From CAXSBA01 sp965277105 (lineage in GTDB: Bacteria > Spirochaetota > UBA12135 > COTS27 > CAXSBA01), in assembly GCA_965277105.1 (NCBI GenBank), contig OZ255710.1, positions 868,001-932,000 on the forward strand: 64,000 bases of DNA, read 5' to 3'. Within the stretch, counting starts at the first letter, position 1; each line of letters begins with the position of its first letter. Made by a program: the position numbers and the translations under genes. Shown here piece after piece: positions 51,956 through 61,094 of this stretch. The notes beneath the pieces were generated by a model that made no database searches, was not told where the DNA came from, and was given only the letters and a program-made list of their open reading frames with translations.

Positions 51956-52750
51956 ATGGTATTAAACCAAAAACTTCTTCAAAAAGAAAAAGCACTACAA
52001 ACTTACTTAGCCCAGTATAAAAAAATAATCATCAGTTATTCCGGAGGAGTTGATTCTACTGTTTTAGCTTTTTATGCTAATAAGGTCTTAAAAAAAAACG
52101 CTTTAATAGCTATCGGGGATTCCCCTAGCCTAGCTCGTGATGACTTAAAAAGTGCTATCCAACTAGCTCAAGATAATGCTTTTCATTTAAAAAAAATTTA
52201 CCCGCAAGAATTTAAAAACTTAGATTACCTAGCGAACAATAGCAATCGTTGTTATTTTTGCAAAAAAGATTTATTTAGCGAATTAAATGCTTTAAAGCTA
52301 AAAGAAAAAGCCGAAGTCATTATGGATGGAACGAATTACGACGACCTTAGTGACACTCGCCCGGGGCTCAAAGCCGCTCAAGAAAAAAAAATCCACCACC
52401 CTTTGGTAGCAGTCAAATTAACCAAAAAAGAAATTAGACTTTTAGCGAATAAAAATCATCTCCCTAACCACGATAAACCCGCTTCTCCTTGCCTAGCTTC
52501 TCGAATTCCTCATGGGCTTGCCGTAACTTTGGAAAAAATTAAAAAAGTGGAACAAGCAGAAAAATATTTAAAAGATAACTTTGCTATTTCTCCTATAAGG
52601 GTCCGCTATCAATATGGAAGTGCTAAGATTCAAACTAGCAAGGAGAACTTGCTCATCTTGCTTCAAGAAAGTGAGAAAATTATTGCTTATTTTACTAGCA
52701 TTGGATTTAACGATACCTGCTTGGATTTGCAAGAATTATTAAGAAAATGA
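51956..52750 (+). CDS. larE: LarE-like ATP-dependent sulfur transferase
   Basis: A PP-loop protein of 264 residues. The ATP motif SYSGGVDSTVLAFYAN is near residue 23-38. The conserved NRCYFCKKDLFSEL holds two Cys and SPCLASRIPHG (near 178) one more. LarE makes the nickel-pincer cofactor of lactate racemase, transferring sulfur either from a sacrificial Cys or, in three-Cys homologues, through a [4Fe-4S] cluster. Three Cys here fit the latter type. No larB, larC or larA gene is in the window, so another sulfur-transfer role is possible. Confidence 0.78.
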   Translation: MVLNQKLLQKEKALQTYLAQYKKIIISYSGGVDSTVLAFYANKVLKKNALIAIGDSPSLARDDLKSAIQLAQDNAFHLKKIYPQEFKNLDYLANNSNRCYFCKKDLFSELNALKLKEKAEVIMDGTNYDDLSDTRPGLKAAQEKKIHHPLVAVKLTKKEIRLLANKNHLPNHDKPASPCLASRIPHGLAVTLEKIKKVEQAEKYLKDNFAISPIRVRYQYGSAKIQTSKENLLILLQESEKIIAYFTSIGFNDTCLDLQELLRK

Positions 52751-52815
52751 TATTGCAGCAAATATCTCTAAAAAGTAATTTTCTCTTAAAGTTTTACCAA
52801 ACAAAATTTTAAACC

Positions 52816-53607
52816 ATGCTTACCAAAAGATTAATAGCTTGTTTTGATATTGTTAAAGATAGAGTTACTAAGGCTAGAAAATTTGAAGACAATATCGACA
52901 TAGCTGATGCGGTTAGCTTAGCGAAAAAGTTTTACGATGAGCAGATTGATGAAATAATTTTTTACGACATTAAGGCTAGTGTGGAAAAAAGAAAAATTGA
53001 TTTAAAGACCGTTCGACGAGTAGCTAGAGAAACCTTTGTCCCTTTTACAGTTGGAGGAGGGATTAAAAGTTTAGACGATATGCATGAGGTTTTAAAAGCA
53101 GGGGCTGAAAAAATTAGCATTGATTCTATGGCAGTAAGAAACCCGCAAATTATCAAGGAAGGGGCTAAGGCTTTTGGTCGGCAGTGCATGGTTTTAAGCA
53201 TGCAGGTGAAAAAAAATCCCAGTAAGAAATTTCCCTCAGGGTATGAAATAAAGCTAGATGGCGGGAGGGTAGCGACCGGATTAGATGCGGTAAAATGGGC
53301 TCAAAAAGGGGAAGAACTTGGAGCTGGAGAAATTGTGGTAAATAGCATTGACAATGACGGAACCCATAACGGCTATGATCTTACTATCACTAAAAAAATC
53401 GCCAACCTGGTTACTATCCCAGTTATTGCTTCAGGAGGAGCGGGGACGATAAGCCACTTAGAACAGGCATTTCACCAAACCAAAGTATCAGCAGGAATCA
53501 TTAGTTCCATGCTCTACTCCCCTCGCTTAGCGGCCAACTTTACGGTTAAAGAAATAAAGGAAAAACTTCTCAAAAGCAACATAGCTATCCGTCCTTACTT
53601 TGCTTAA
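52816..53607 (+). CDS. HisF-like protein (imidazole glycerol phosphate synthase cyclase family) with altered active site
   Basis: A TIM barrel of 263 residues aligning without gaps to HisF over its first half. Relative to T. maritima HisF numbering, Asp11, Lys19 and Lys99 are kept, and so is the equivalent of Asp176 (in SIDNDGT). Asp130 is Gln (SMQVKK in place of AIDAKR), Asn103 is Asp (KISIDSMA) and Gly20 is Ala. Thr171 is also Asn (VVNSID), which occurs in some normal HisF subfamilies. No hisH or other his gene is nearby. It may be a HisF paralogue with another reaction or a weakened HisF. Confidence 0.75.
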   Translation: MLTKRLIACFDIVKDRVTKARKFEDNIDIADAVSLAKKFYDEQIDEIIFYDIKASVEKRKIDLKTVRRVARETFVPFTVGGGIKSLDDMHEVLKAGAEKISIDSMAVRNPQIIKEGAKAFGRQCMVLSMQVKKNPSKKFPSGYEIKLDGGRVATGLDAVKWAQKGEELGAGEIVVNSIDNDGTHNGYDLTITKKIANLVTIPVIASGGAGTISHLEQAFHQTKVSAGIISSMLYSPRLAANFTVKEIKEKLLKSNIAIRPYFA

Positions 53608-53686
53608 ATATTTTTGAAAAAGCAAAATCTTATTAAAAAAAATAATCTAACTAATAATTAATCTATGTTATAGTATGGTTACCGAT

Positions 53687-53692
53687 TATAAT
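53687..53692 (+). promoter_or_regulatory. Candidate -10 box of the polyprenyl synthase gene
   Basis: TATAAT 46 nt before the TTG start at 53739, in a 131-nt gap after the HisF-like gene. No convincing -35 box. Confidence 0.3.
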
Positions 53693-53738
53693 TTTTTTAT
53701 CAGAAAAGCTTAGCAAAAATTCAAAGATAAATAATTTA

Positions 53739-54647
53739 TTGCGGTTTTGGAAAATCACCCTTTTGGCTAAAGTAAGCAATTCAAAAAGCAGCTTAAATTC
53801 AGTTAACACTTACGTTGATGAAGAATTTAATAAAGTCCTAAAAGGCCTTCCACTCCCGTTGATTAATAAAATGAAATACCTTTATCAGGGGAAAAGGATT
53901 AGAACCAAACTACTTTTTAACTGCGCTAAGATTATCAATTGCCCCATTCCTAATATTTTAATTCCAGCTTTTACCATTGAGCTCATTCACACCGTTTCGC
54001 TGCTGCATGACGATGTTATTGACGCCGATCTTCAAAGGAGGGGAGCGAAAACTATTAATGAAATTTTTGATAATAAAACCGCCATTTTTTTAGGCAGCTA
54101 TCTCATTCAAAGCCTTTTTAATAAATTATCCAGCTACGATAAAAACCTAAAAAGTATTTTATTGACTAAAATAAAAGAAGTGTGCCAAGGGGAACTGATT
54201 CAAAATAATTACTTTACCATAAAAAAAAAAATAAAAAAAGACGATATCTTAACTATAGCCAAAAAAAAAACTGGGGCATTGTTTTCTTTAGCTTCTCTTT
54301 TACCTTGTCTAATTAACAACAAAAGCAAAAAAGAAAAAAGTTTTTTCGAGGAGTGCGGCTACCAGTTTGGCGTGAGTTATCAGCTTTTAGATGACGTCAA
54401 AGACGTTCTGCAGGATTTTAAAAAAAATCAAAACCTGCAGAAAAATTTAAATTACCCTTTGCATTTTTTCACTAAAAAGAAAATAGATTCTAAAAAAAGT
54501 TTTCAAAAGGTAAAGGAAAAAATTGATTTGCTTTTCCAAAATATTTTAGAAAAAACTAAAAAAAATAATTACTCTAAGGAAGCACTTGATTTTTTTTATT
54601 ACACCCAAAAAGAAATCAATCTACTAAGCTTATCGATTATGGAATAG
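53739..54647 (+). CDS. Polyprenyl diphosphate synthase
   Basis: A trans-isoprenyl diphosphate synthase of 302 residues. The first Asp-rich motif is LLHDDVIDADLQRRG (near residue 95) and the second is YQLLDDVKDVLQD (near 216). The GKRIRTKL block near 50 binds the substrate phosphate. It probably makes a C40-C50 chain for quinones or carriers, but chain length cannot be told. The TTG start is uncertain; another TTG is a few codons later. Its 3' end overlaps the converging YeeZ-like gene by 11 nt. Confidence 0.85.
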   Translation: MRFWKITLLAKVSNSKSSLNSVNTYVDEEFNKVLKGLPLPLINKMKYLYQGKRIRTKLLFNCAKIINCPIPNILIPAFTIELIHTVSLLHDDVIDADLQRRGAKTINEIFDNKTAIFLGSYLIQSLFNKLSSYDKNLKSILLTKIKEVCQGELIQNNYFTIKKKIKKDDILTIAKKKTGALFSLASLLPCLINNKSKKEKSFFEECGYQFGVSYQLLDDVKDVLQDFKKNQNLQKNLNYPLHFFTKKKIDSKKSFQKVKEKIDLLFQNILEKTKKNNYSKEALDFFYYTQKEINLLSLSIME

Positions 54648-55464
54648 ACTTTTCCACCCACTTTAAAATATTTTTATATTTAAACTTATACCCTAGTTTT
54701 TTTTTTATTTTTTCATTTAAGATTCTTTTTATAAAAACTTTATTAGGGCTAGCTGGTTTTGTTGGTTTATCTATTTTTTGATAAAGTTCTCTTCGAGTGA
54801 ATTTAACGTCACTGACTAAATTATAAATTTCGTTGTTAAAAATATTTTTTTCAATAATAAGGGCAATGATATTACAAATGTCGTGGTAGTGAATTAAATT
54901 AGAAAATTGCTCCAAAGATCGGCCGCTACTTTTTTTAAGGTAATTTTTAGGGTTGCGCTTGTCGCCAACTAAGCCCGCTAACCTTAAAACAACACTAGAA
55001 AAATTATTATTTTTATCAAGAAATAAATTTTCACTTTTTTGAATTAATTGAGATTTTTCATCAGTGGTGTTTATTTCATAGTCTTCGCTAATGTCGTTTA
55101 TTTTATCACTAGGCTTACCCTCATAAACCGAAGTAGTACTTAATAAGATTATTTTTTTAATTTTATTTTTTTCGATAGTTTTTTTTACTTGCTGTAAAAC
55201 AAAAAAATATTTATCTTTTTCTTTTTGAAATTTTGGTGGCAAAGCAATAATTAAAACATCACTTTTAATAAAAAAACGATGATCAGCATCCTTGTTTATA
55301 ATTGGAGTAAAAATTATGCGATAAGGAATAATTTTACTTTTCGTAAATTTTTCTACTTTTTTTTTAGTCGTGGTTGAGCCTTTTACTTCATACCCTTTAG
55401 AAATAAGTCGACGAGCTAATTTTATGCCCAACCAACCACACCCTAAAATAGATATTTGTTTCAA
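54637..55464 (-). CDS. YeeZ-like NAD-dependent epimerase/dehydratase-family protein
   Basis: A 275-residue protein with a Rossmann dinucleotide motif at the N-terminus (ILGCGWLGIKLARRL), the segments VLIIALPPKF and ILLSTTSVYEG, and RLAGLVGDKRNP. It resembles E. coli YeeZ. The reaction is unknown. The ATG starts near a divergent region shared with metE that contains a perfect 16-bp palindrome. Confidence 0.75.
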   Translation of the reverse strand: MKQISILGCGWLGIKLARRLISKGYEVKGSTTTKKKVEKFTKSKIIPYRIIFTPIINKDADHRFFIKSDVLIIALPPKFQKEKDKYFFVLQQVKKTIEKNKIKKIILLSTTSVYEGKPSDKINDISEDYEINTTDEKSQLIQKSENLFLDKNNNFSSVVLRLAGLVGDKRNPKNYLKKSSGRSLEQFSNLIHYHDICNIIALIIEKNIFNNEIYNLVSDVKFTRRELYQKIDKPTKPASPNKVFIKRILNEKIKKKLGYKFKYKNILKWVEKSIP

Positions 55465-55476
55465 AATATTAAGCTA

Positions 55477-55492
55477 TTTACTTTAAAGTAAA
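55477..55492. repeat. 16-bp perfect palindrome in the YeeZ-like/metE divergent region
   Basis: TTTACTTTAAAGTAAA is its own reverse complement. It lies 12 nt before the YeeZ-like start and 80 nt before the metE -10 box. It may be an operator controlling one or both genes. The CTTTAAAG core is also found in the palindrome at 39262. Confidence 0.5.
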
Positions 55493-55569
55493 AAGTAACG
55501 AGGTGGTGATCCAAACAGCCCGGGATAATGATTATATATGGTTTTTTTAACATAAATCAAAATAATTGA

Positions 55570-55578
55570 TGATATAAT
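55570..55578 (+). promoter_or_regulatory. Extended -10 promoter of metE
   Basis: TGATATAAT at 55570-55578, the same extended -10 as before the K+ channel gene. The leader to the ATG is about 50 nt and has no structure resembling a SAM or cobalamin riboswitch. Confidence 0.55.
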
Positions 55579-55631
55579 TATAACGCTTTTAAATTTTAAA
55601 TAGTAAAAATTCAAAAATAAAGAACAAAAAA

Positions 55632-57932
55632 ATGAGTATAAAAATCCATAACCTTGGCTATCCTAGAATAGGGAAATTACGAGAATTAAAAAAGGCAACC
55701 GAGCGCTATTGGCGAAAAGAAATAAACCAAAAAGAGCTTAATGAAATTGCTAAAAAAATCAGAACCAGCAATCTCCTTTTTCAAAAAGAAAATGGCTTAG
55801 ATTTAATCCCGGTTAACGATTTCAGTTTTTACGACCAAGTTTTAGATATGAGTATTCTTTTAGGAGTTATTCCCGATCGCTTTAAAAGCAAAATTAAAGA
55901 AGATGATGAGCTTAACTTAGATTTAATTTTCAGCATTGCTAGAGGAATTAAAAATACTTCATTCACGGCCTCGGCTATGAAAAAATGGTTTGATACGAAC
56001 TACCACTATATTGTTCCCGAATTAGATAACATTAGCAGTTTCCAACTTTTATCTAAAAAGATTTTTTTAGAAACTAAAGAAGCCCTTGATTTGGGGATAA
56101 ATCCTAAACCGGTTTTAATCGGCCCTCTTACATATTTAAAAATGGGAAGATTTTATGAAGAAGAAAATCTTACCAAAAACAAGCTCGATATTTTTCCTGA
56201 CCTACTTAATTTTTATTTAAAAGTAATTGAAAAACTAGTTGAAATGGGAGTGAAGTGGATTCAGTTTGATGAACCGGTTTTTTCTCTTGACCTTAGTATG
56301 GACGAGAAGAAGGTCATTCTCAACACTTATGAGATTATCTCCAAGCGATTTGACCAGGTCAACATTATGGTAGCTAATTATTTTGGTAGTTTAGGAGATA
56401 ATAGTGACTTATTTTTTAATTTACCAGTAGAGGCGCTTCACTTAGATTTAGTGCGTGGGAAAAACGATTTAAATTACGTTCTTAAAAATCTTAATAAAAA
56501 AATTGCCTTATCCTTAGGGATTGTTGATGGGAGAAATATTTGGAAAAATAACTTGGAAGAATCTATAGAAATTGTTAGGCAAGTTCAAGAAAAACTTCCT
56601 AACAATAACATTATGCTAGCCCCCTCTTGCTCTTTAATTCATTCTCCCATTACCGTTAAACAAGAGAAAAATAACTTTTTGGATGATTGCAAATGGTTTA
56701 GCTTTGCTGAAGAAAAAATTGAAGAACTTAACGTCTTAAAAAAAATCCTTAACGATGAAATAAAAGAGAGTAAGGTTCTCGCGGAAAATAAAAAAATCTT
56801 TAACCATCGAAAAAATTACGCAGGGGTTTTTAATCCAAAAGTGGTTGATAAACTAAATAACGTTAGTGAAAAAGATTATAATCGCTTGTCGCCGTTTAAT
56901 GAGCGAATCGCCAAACAAAATAAAATCTTAAACTTACCAGAATTTCCAACTACAACAATTGGCTCTTTTTCGCAAACTAAGGAATTAAGGAAAACTCGTC
57001 TGCAATTTAAAAAACAAGAAATATCTGCTGAGAAATATGACAATTTTATTAAGAAAGAAATTAAACGAGCAGTAAAAAACCAAAAAGAAATTGGGCTGGA
57101 CGTCTATGTCCATGGGGAATTTGAGCGTAATGATATGGTAGAATATTTTGGAGAAAATCTAGATGGTTTTACTTTTACCCAACATGGGTGGGTGCAGAGC
57201 TTTGGAAGTCGTTATGTTAAACCTCCGATTATTTATGGAAGTGTTGCTCGTAAAAAACCCATAACAGTAGATTGGGCTTTATACGCCCAATCCGTTAGTG
57301 ACAAACCAATGAAAGGAATGTTAACTGGACCGATAACTATTTTACAATGGAGTTTTGTCAGAGACGATCAAGCAAGAAAAACCACGGCAAATGAAATTGC
57401 TTTAGCTTTAAGAGAAGAGGTAAGTGACTTAGAAAAAAATGGCATTCAAGTTATTCAAATTGACGAACCTGCTATTAGAGAAGGACTTCCTCTTAGAAAA
57501 AAAGACTGGGAATACTATTTAACTTGGGCAGTAAATGCTTTTAAGTTAGCTACTTCATCGGTAAAAGATGAAACGCAAATTCATACGCATATGTGTTATT
57601 CGGAGTTTAATGACATTATTGAAGCTATTGCCAATTTAGATGCCGATGTTATTTCAATTGAAACTTCTCGTTCTAAAATGGAGCTACTGGATGTTTTTTC
57701 TAAATTTAATTATCCTAATCAAATTGGTTTAGGGGTTTATGACATTCATTCTCCACGCATCCCTACAACAGATGAAATGTTTGGATTATTAGTCAAAGCT
57801 AGTAAGGTCATTAAGAAAAAAAATATTTGGGTTAATCCCGACTGTGGACTAAAAACTAGGAACTGGGATGAGGTTATCCCCGCCTTAAAAAATATGGTTG
57901 ATTCTGCTAAAAAAATAAGAAGTAACTCTTAA
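55632..57932 (+). CDS. metE: Cobalamin-independent methionine synthase
   Basis: Methylates homocysteine with 5-methyl-tetrahydrofolate polyglutamate in the last step of methionine synthesis. It is 766 residues with two barrels. The N-terminal one starts IHNLGYPRIGKLRELKKA. The C-terminal one has the zinc ligands: His and Cys in IHTHMCYSEF (about 653) and Cys in NPDCGLKTRNW (about 737). A cobalamin enzyme is not needed. It is followed by metF, supplier of its methyl donor, after 41 nt. Confidence 0.96.
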   Translation: MSIKIHNLGYPRIGKLRELKKATERYWRKEINQKELNEIAKKIRTSNLLFQKENGLDLIPVNDFSFYDQVLDMSILLGVIPDRFKSKIKEDDELNLDLIFSIARGIKNTSFTASAMKKWFDTNYHYIVPELDNISSFQLLSKKIFLETKEALDLGINPKPVLIGPLTYLKMGRFYEEENLTKNKLDIFPDLLNFYLKVIEKLVEMGVKWIQFDEPVFSLDLSMDEKKVILNTYEIISKRFDQVNIMVANYFGSLGDNSDLFFNLPVEALHLDLVRGKNDLNYVLKNLNKKIALSLGIVDGRNIWKNNLEESIEIVRQVQEKLPNNNIMLAPSCSLIHSPITVKQEKNNFLDDCKWFSFAEEKIEELNVLKKILNDEIKESKVLAENKKIFNHRKNYAGVFNPKVVDKLNNVSEKDYNRLSPFNERIAKQNKILNLPEFPTTTIGSFSQTKELRKTRLQFKKQEISAEKYDNFIKKEIKRAVKNQKEIGLDVYVHGEFERNDMVEYFGENLDGFTFTQHGWVQSFGSRYVKPPIIYGSVARKKPITVDWALYAQSVSDKPMKGMLTGPITILQWSFVRDDQARKTTANEIALALREEVSDLEKNGIQVIQIDEPAIREGLPLRKKDWEYYLTWAVNAFKLATSSVKDETQIHTHMCYSEFNDIIEAIANLDADVISIETSRSKMELLDVFSKFNYPNQIGLGVYDIHSPRIPTTDEMFGLLVKASKVIKKKNIWVNPDCGLKTRNWDEVIPALKNMVDSAKKIRSNS

Positions 57933-57973
57933 AAAAATAAAGAAACTATAATAGCATATTTATATTTATAAAT

Positions 57974-58927
57974 ATGAAATCATTAGTTGATTTATTAAAC
58001 CAATCTACACCGGGAAATCCGCTTCTTTCTTTTGAGTTGCTTCCCCCTTTAAAAGGGGAAAGCGTCTCTAACTTATTTGAGGTAATTGAAAAATTAAAAA
58101 AATTTAATCCTTCTTTTATCAACATCACTACTCATAGTTCAAAATATGTTACCCCTAAAAACTCCGCTCTTAAAGAAGAAAAAGTTAAAAAAAGGCCAGG
58201 GACAATAAGCATTGCAGCAGCTATTACTCACAAATACAATTTAGTAACTGTCCCCCATATTGTCTGCCGTGGTTTCACTAAATATTCTACCGAAAACACC
58301 TTGTTAGAATTAAGCTACTTAAATATTAATAATCTCTTGGTTTTACGAGGAGACGAAACTAATAAATTCTCTTTTGAAAAAGAAAAAAATTTTAATGAAA
58401 GCAGTTTAGATTTGATTAAGCAAATTAATAAAATTAATCAAGGCAAACTCCTTAATAATAAAACGATTAATTTTAAAAGTAGTTTTGTTTTTGGCATAGG
58501 CGGTTACCCCGAAAAGCATCCCGATGCTAAAAGCCTAAAAGAAGACGTCCTTTATGCCAAAAAAAAAATCGACCTAGGCGCTAAGTACATCGTTACCCAG
58601 TTTTTTTTCGATAATAATTATTTCTTTGACTACTATCGTTTATGCCGAGAAGTGGGGATTAATGTTCCGATTATTCCGGGAATTAAACTCCTTCGCACTA
58701 AAAAGCAAATTGAAGTTTTACCTAAAATTTTTCATATTAATATTCCTCGTGAATTAAAAGAAAAAATAGACAGTGCTAAAGACGAAGAAGAGATTAAAGA
58801 AATCGGAATTCAATGGTGCATTAAACAGTGTTTAGAATTAAAAAAATTTAAAGTCCCCTGCATTCATTTTTATACGATGAGTAGGGTAAAAGACTTAGAA
58901 AAAGTATTAGAAAAAATAACCAATTAA
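57974..58927 (+). CDS. metF: 5,10-methylenetetrahydrofolate reductase
   Basis: Reduces methylene-tetrahydrofolate to 5-methyl-tetrahydrofolate with FAD and NADH. It is 317 residues, a TIM barrel. The catalytic Glu is in LLSFELLPPLKG, with VLRGDE and the flavin-contact YIVTQFFFD near 200. The ATG has no strong ribosome site. Its product feeds MetE, its upstream neighbour. Confidence 0.94.
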   Translation: MKSLVDLLNQSTPGNPLLSFELLPPLKGESVSNLFEVIEKLKKFNPSFINITTHSSKYVTPKNSALKEEKVKKRPGTISIAAAITHKYNLVTVPHIVCRGFTKYSTENTLLELSYLNINNLLVLRGDETNKFSFEKEKNFNESSLDLIKQINKINQGKLLNNKTINFKSSFVFGIGGYPEKHPDAKSLKEDVLYAKKKIDLGAKYIVTQFFFDNNYFFDYYRLCREVGINVPIIPGIKLLRTKKQIEVLPKIFHINIPRELKEKIDSAKDEEEIKEIGIQWCIKQCLELKKFKVPCIHFYTMSRVKDLEKVLEKITN

Positions 58928-58956
58928 AAATAGTTTGAAATTATTTTAAACTATTT
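58928..58956 (+). repeat. AT-rich hairpin between metF and ribD
   Basis: AAATAGTTT (58928-58936) pairs with AAACTATTT (58948-58956) across an 11-nt loop. It begins right after the metF stop and ends 6 nt before the ribD ATG at 58963. It has no U-run, so it may separate the two genes' messages or modulate ribD start-site access. Confidence 0.45.
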
Positions 58957-58962
58957 ATTAAA

Positions 58963-60138
58963 ATGAAACCTTTTGCCCTGCTTTTTAAGCTAGCTCAACA
59001 GGCTAAAAGAATCAGCAAACCCAATCCAGCAGTCGCTGCTGTAATTATAAAAAATAACAAATTAATCGGACAAGGTTTTACTCAGAGTTTTGGAGGAAAA
59101 CATGCAGAAGTGGAAGCCGTTGAATCAGTAAAAAATCCTAAACTGTTAAAAAATAGCGAAATGTGGGTGACCTTATCCCCCTGCCATTTCCAAGGAAAAA
59201 CCCCTGCTTGCACTAAACTTATAGTTCGAACTGGCATCAAGAGTGTTCATATTGCTTTAAAAGATCCTCATGAAAAAGTTAATCTATTAGCCCATAAATT
59301 TTTAGTCGAGCAAGGTATAAGCGTTAAAAATGATTTTCCCGAAAAAGAAAAATGGAAACATTTTCAACTCAACTATGATTACTTGAAAAAGACAATGATA
59401 GGCACCCCCGCCCTTACCCTAAAATACGCCATGACCTTGGATGGAAAAATGGCTGATGGAGAATTTAAATCAAAATGGATAAGTAATGAGAAAGCCAGAT
59501 TAGACGTGCAGAAACAAAGGCAAAAAAATGACGCTATTGTAGTAGGGGCCAATACCCTTCTGCAAGATAACCCCAACCTTAATGTGCGACTAAAAAATAA
59601 TTTTTTCGAACCTTTGATTATCAGTTGGTTTGCTGCAACTAATATTGAAAAATTAAAAAAGATAATAGAGAATTTAAAAGTAATGGAAAACAATTCTCCT
59701 CTACTCTTAATCCTACCTAATACCCTAAAAAATAAAAAGAACAAAATCGATATTCCTTTTAGGGAAAATAAAAAAATAGATTTTATTTTTTATAAAAAAG
59801 GTGAGCAGTTTATTTTCACGAAAAAATTTTTACAAGAAATAAGCAAAAAATACTTGCTTAATTCGCTTTATGTAGAAGGGGGCGCTAAGACGCATTCTCT
59901 TTTCTTTAACCATGGTTTAGTGGATAGATTAGAAATTTATTTAGGTAATAAAATCGTTAATGACGGGAGAAAAGCCTTATCCCCTTTTAGTAATCCCGCA
60001 AAGGAAATTCAAAAAATCGAACTTGCTGATAATTTAGAGAGAGTCGAGTTTCAAACGCTAGGAGACAATGTTAAAATAAGTGGCTTTTTAAAATCATCGC
60101 CTTGGTTAAAAATTTGGCAAGAAGTAAATGATTTTTAA
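58963..60138 (+). CDS. ribD: Bifunctional riboflavin biosynthesis deaminase/reductase
   Basis: Catalyses the second and third steps of riboflavin synthesis from GTP. It is 391 residues. The N-terminal deaminase domain has the zinc site HAEVEA (near 46) and PCHFQGKTPAC (near 72-82). The C-terminal reductase domain starts near 150 (PALTLKYAMTLDGKMADG) and has VVGANTLLQDNPNL and SLYVEGGAKTHSLF. No other rib genes are here. It is the last plus-strand gene and converges with serB. Confidence 0.92.
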   Translation: MKPFALLFKLAQQAKRISKPNPAVAAVIIKNNKLIGQGFTQSFGGKHAEVEAVESVKNPKLLKNSEMWVTLSPCHFQGKTPACTKLIVRTGIKSVHIALKDPHEKVNLLAHKFLVEQGISVKNDFPEKEKWKHFQLNYDYLKKTMIGTPALTLKYAMTLDGKMADGEFKSKWISNEKARLDVQKQRQKNDAIVVGANTLLQDNPNLNVRLKNNFFEPLIISWFAATNIEKLKKIIENLKVMENNSPLLLILPNTLKNKKNKIDIPFRENKKIDFIFYKKGEQFIFTKKFLQEISKKYLLNSLYVEGGAKTHSLFFNHGLVDRLEIYLGNKIVNDGRKALSPFSNPAKEIQKIELADNLERVEFQTLGDNVKISGFLKSSPWLKIWQEVNDF

Positions 60139-60162
60139 AAGCAAGAAAAACTACTAAAATTA

Positions 60163-61071
60163 TTACGTTTTCTCTAAGTTAATAATTTCATCGCTAAGAT
60201 AGCCTTGAAAATACAAAATGGAAGTTAAGTCGGTTGCGTTTATCTGGGTAGCAATTTTTTCTTTTAGCTTTTTTACTCCGCGATAAGCAACTCCTAAACC
60301 AACATTTTCGAGCATAGTTAAATCGTTCATCCCATCACCTATTGCCAATGCTTGACTTTTTTTGAGACTGTTTTTCTCGAGATGAGTTAGCACTTTTTCT
60401 CCTTTAGTTGAGGGGAGCATAAGTGGCCCTTGGATCTTGCCAGTAAAGCGGTTTGCTTTTATTTCGTAATGATTAGTTTCTAAAGCATCAAAACCAATTT
60501 TTTTTTGAACATACTCACTAATAGGTGAAAAACCTGCAGTTATTAAAACAGTTTTTACTTGATTTTTTTTTAAGGTTTGAATAAGATTAAAAACTCCTGG
60601 ATTAAAAATAATTTTTTCTTCTAGTCCTTTTAAAGACCTTTTTGCTGCTCGATTTTTTAACAAAGCAACTCGCCTATTAAGCGACTGACTAAAATCAATT
60701 TCTCCATTTATACCTAAGGTGGTTATCGCAGTAATTTCTTTTTCTAAACCTAAAATTCCTCCTAAATCATTAAAGGTTTCGTTTTGAATAGCCGTGCCAT
60801 CCATATCCGAAAAAATAATTTTTTTTTTCCGGTTGCGATTAGCTTGCCAACAGTAATCAATTGGTTGGCTTTTAATAAAGCTGATAATAATAGCTTTGTG
60901 CTTAATCGCTGAAGAAGCAAAATAAACATCCCAGGCTTTTTTCGGGTTAAGAACTTTTTCTCTAACCCAAGAAATCTTTTTTTCAGCTAGAAAACTTTTT
61001 AGCTGATCTTTGATTTTTTTTAAAGCAACAGCGGAGTTATTTTTTTGAACAACCGTGAGAACAAAAAACAA
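60163..61071 (-). CDS. serB: Phosphoserine phosphatase
   Basis: A HAD-family phosphatase of 302 residues that makes serine from phosphoserine. The nucleophile motif is SDMDGTAI (near residue 90), then VLITAGFSPI with the Ser/Thr motif, and AIGDGMNDLTML. The N-terminal 85 residues resemble an ACT-like domain. The start must be TTG at 61071; no ATG precedes the domain. It lies 23 nt downstream of serA. Confidence 0.9.
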   Translation of the reverse strand: MFFVLTVVQKNNSAVALKKIKDQLKSFLAEKKISWVREKVLNPKKAWDVYFASSAIKHKAIIISFIKSQPIDYCWQANRNRKKKIIFSDMDGTAIQNETFNDLGGILGLEKEITAITTLGINGEIDFSQSLNRRVALLKNRAAKRSLKGLEEKIIFNPGVFNLIQTLKKNQVKTVLITAGFSPISEYVQKKIGFDALETNHYEIKANRFTGKIQGPLMLPSTKGEKVLTHLEKNSLKKSQALAIGDGMNDLTMLENVGLGVAYRGVKKLKEKIATQINATDLTSILYFQGYLSDEIINLEKT

Positions 61072-61094
61072 AGAAATATATTAAAAATTATAAC

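Noticed and set aside
57948..57953. TATAAT between metE and metF
   Set aside because: The gap is AT-rich and has no -35 or extended -10 element; metE and metF are more simply one operon.
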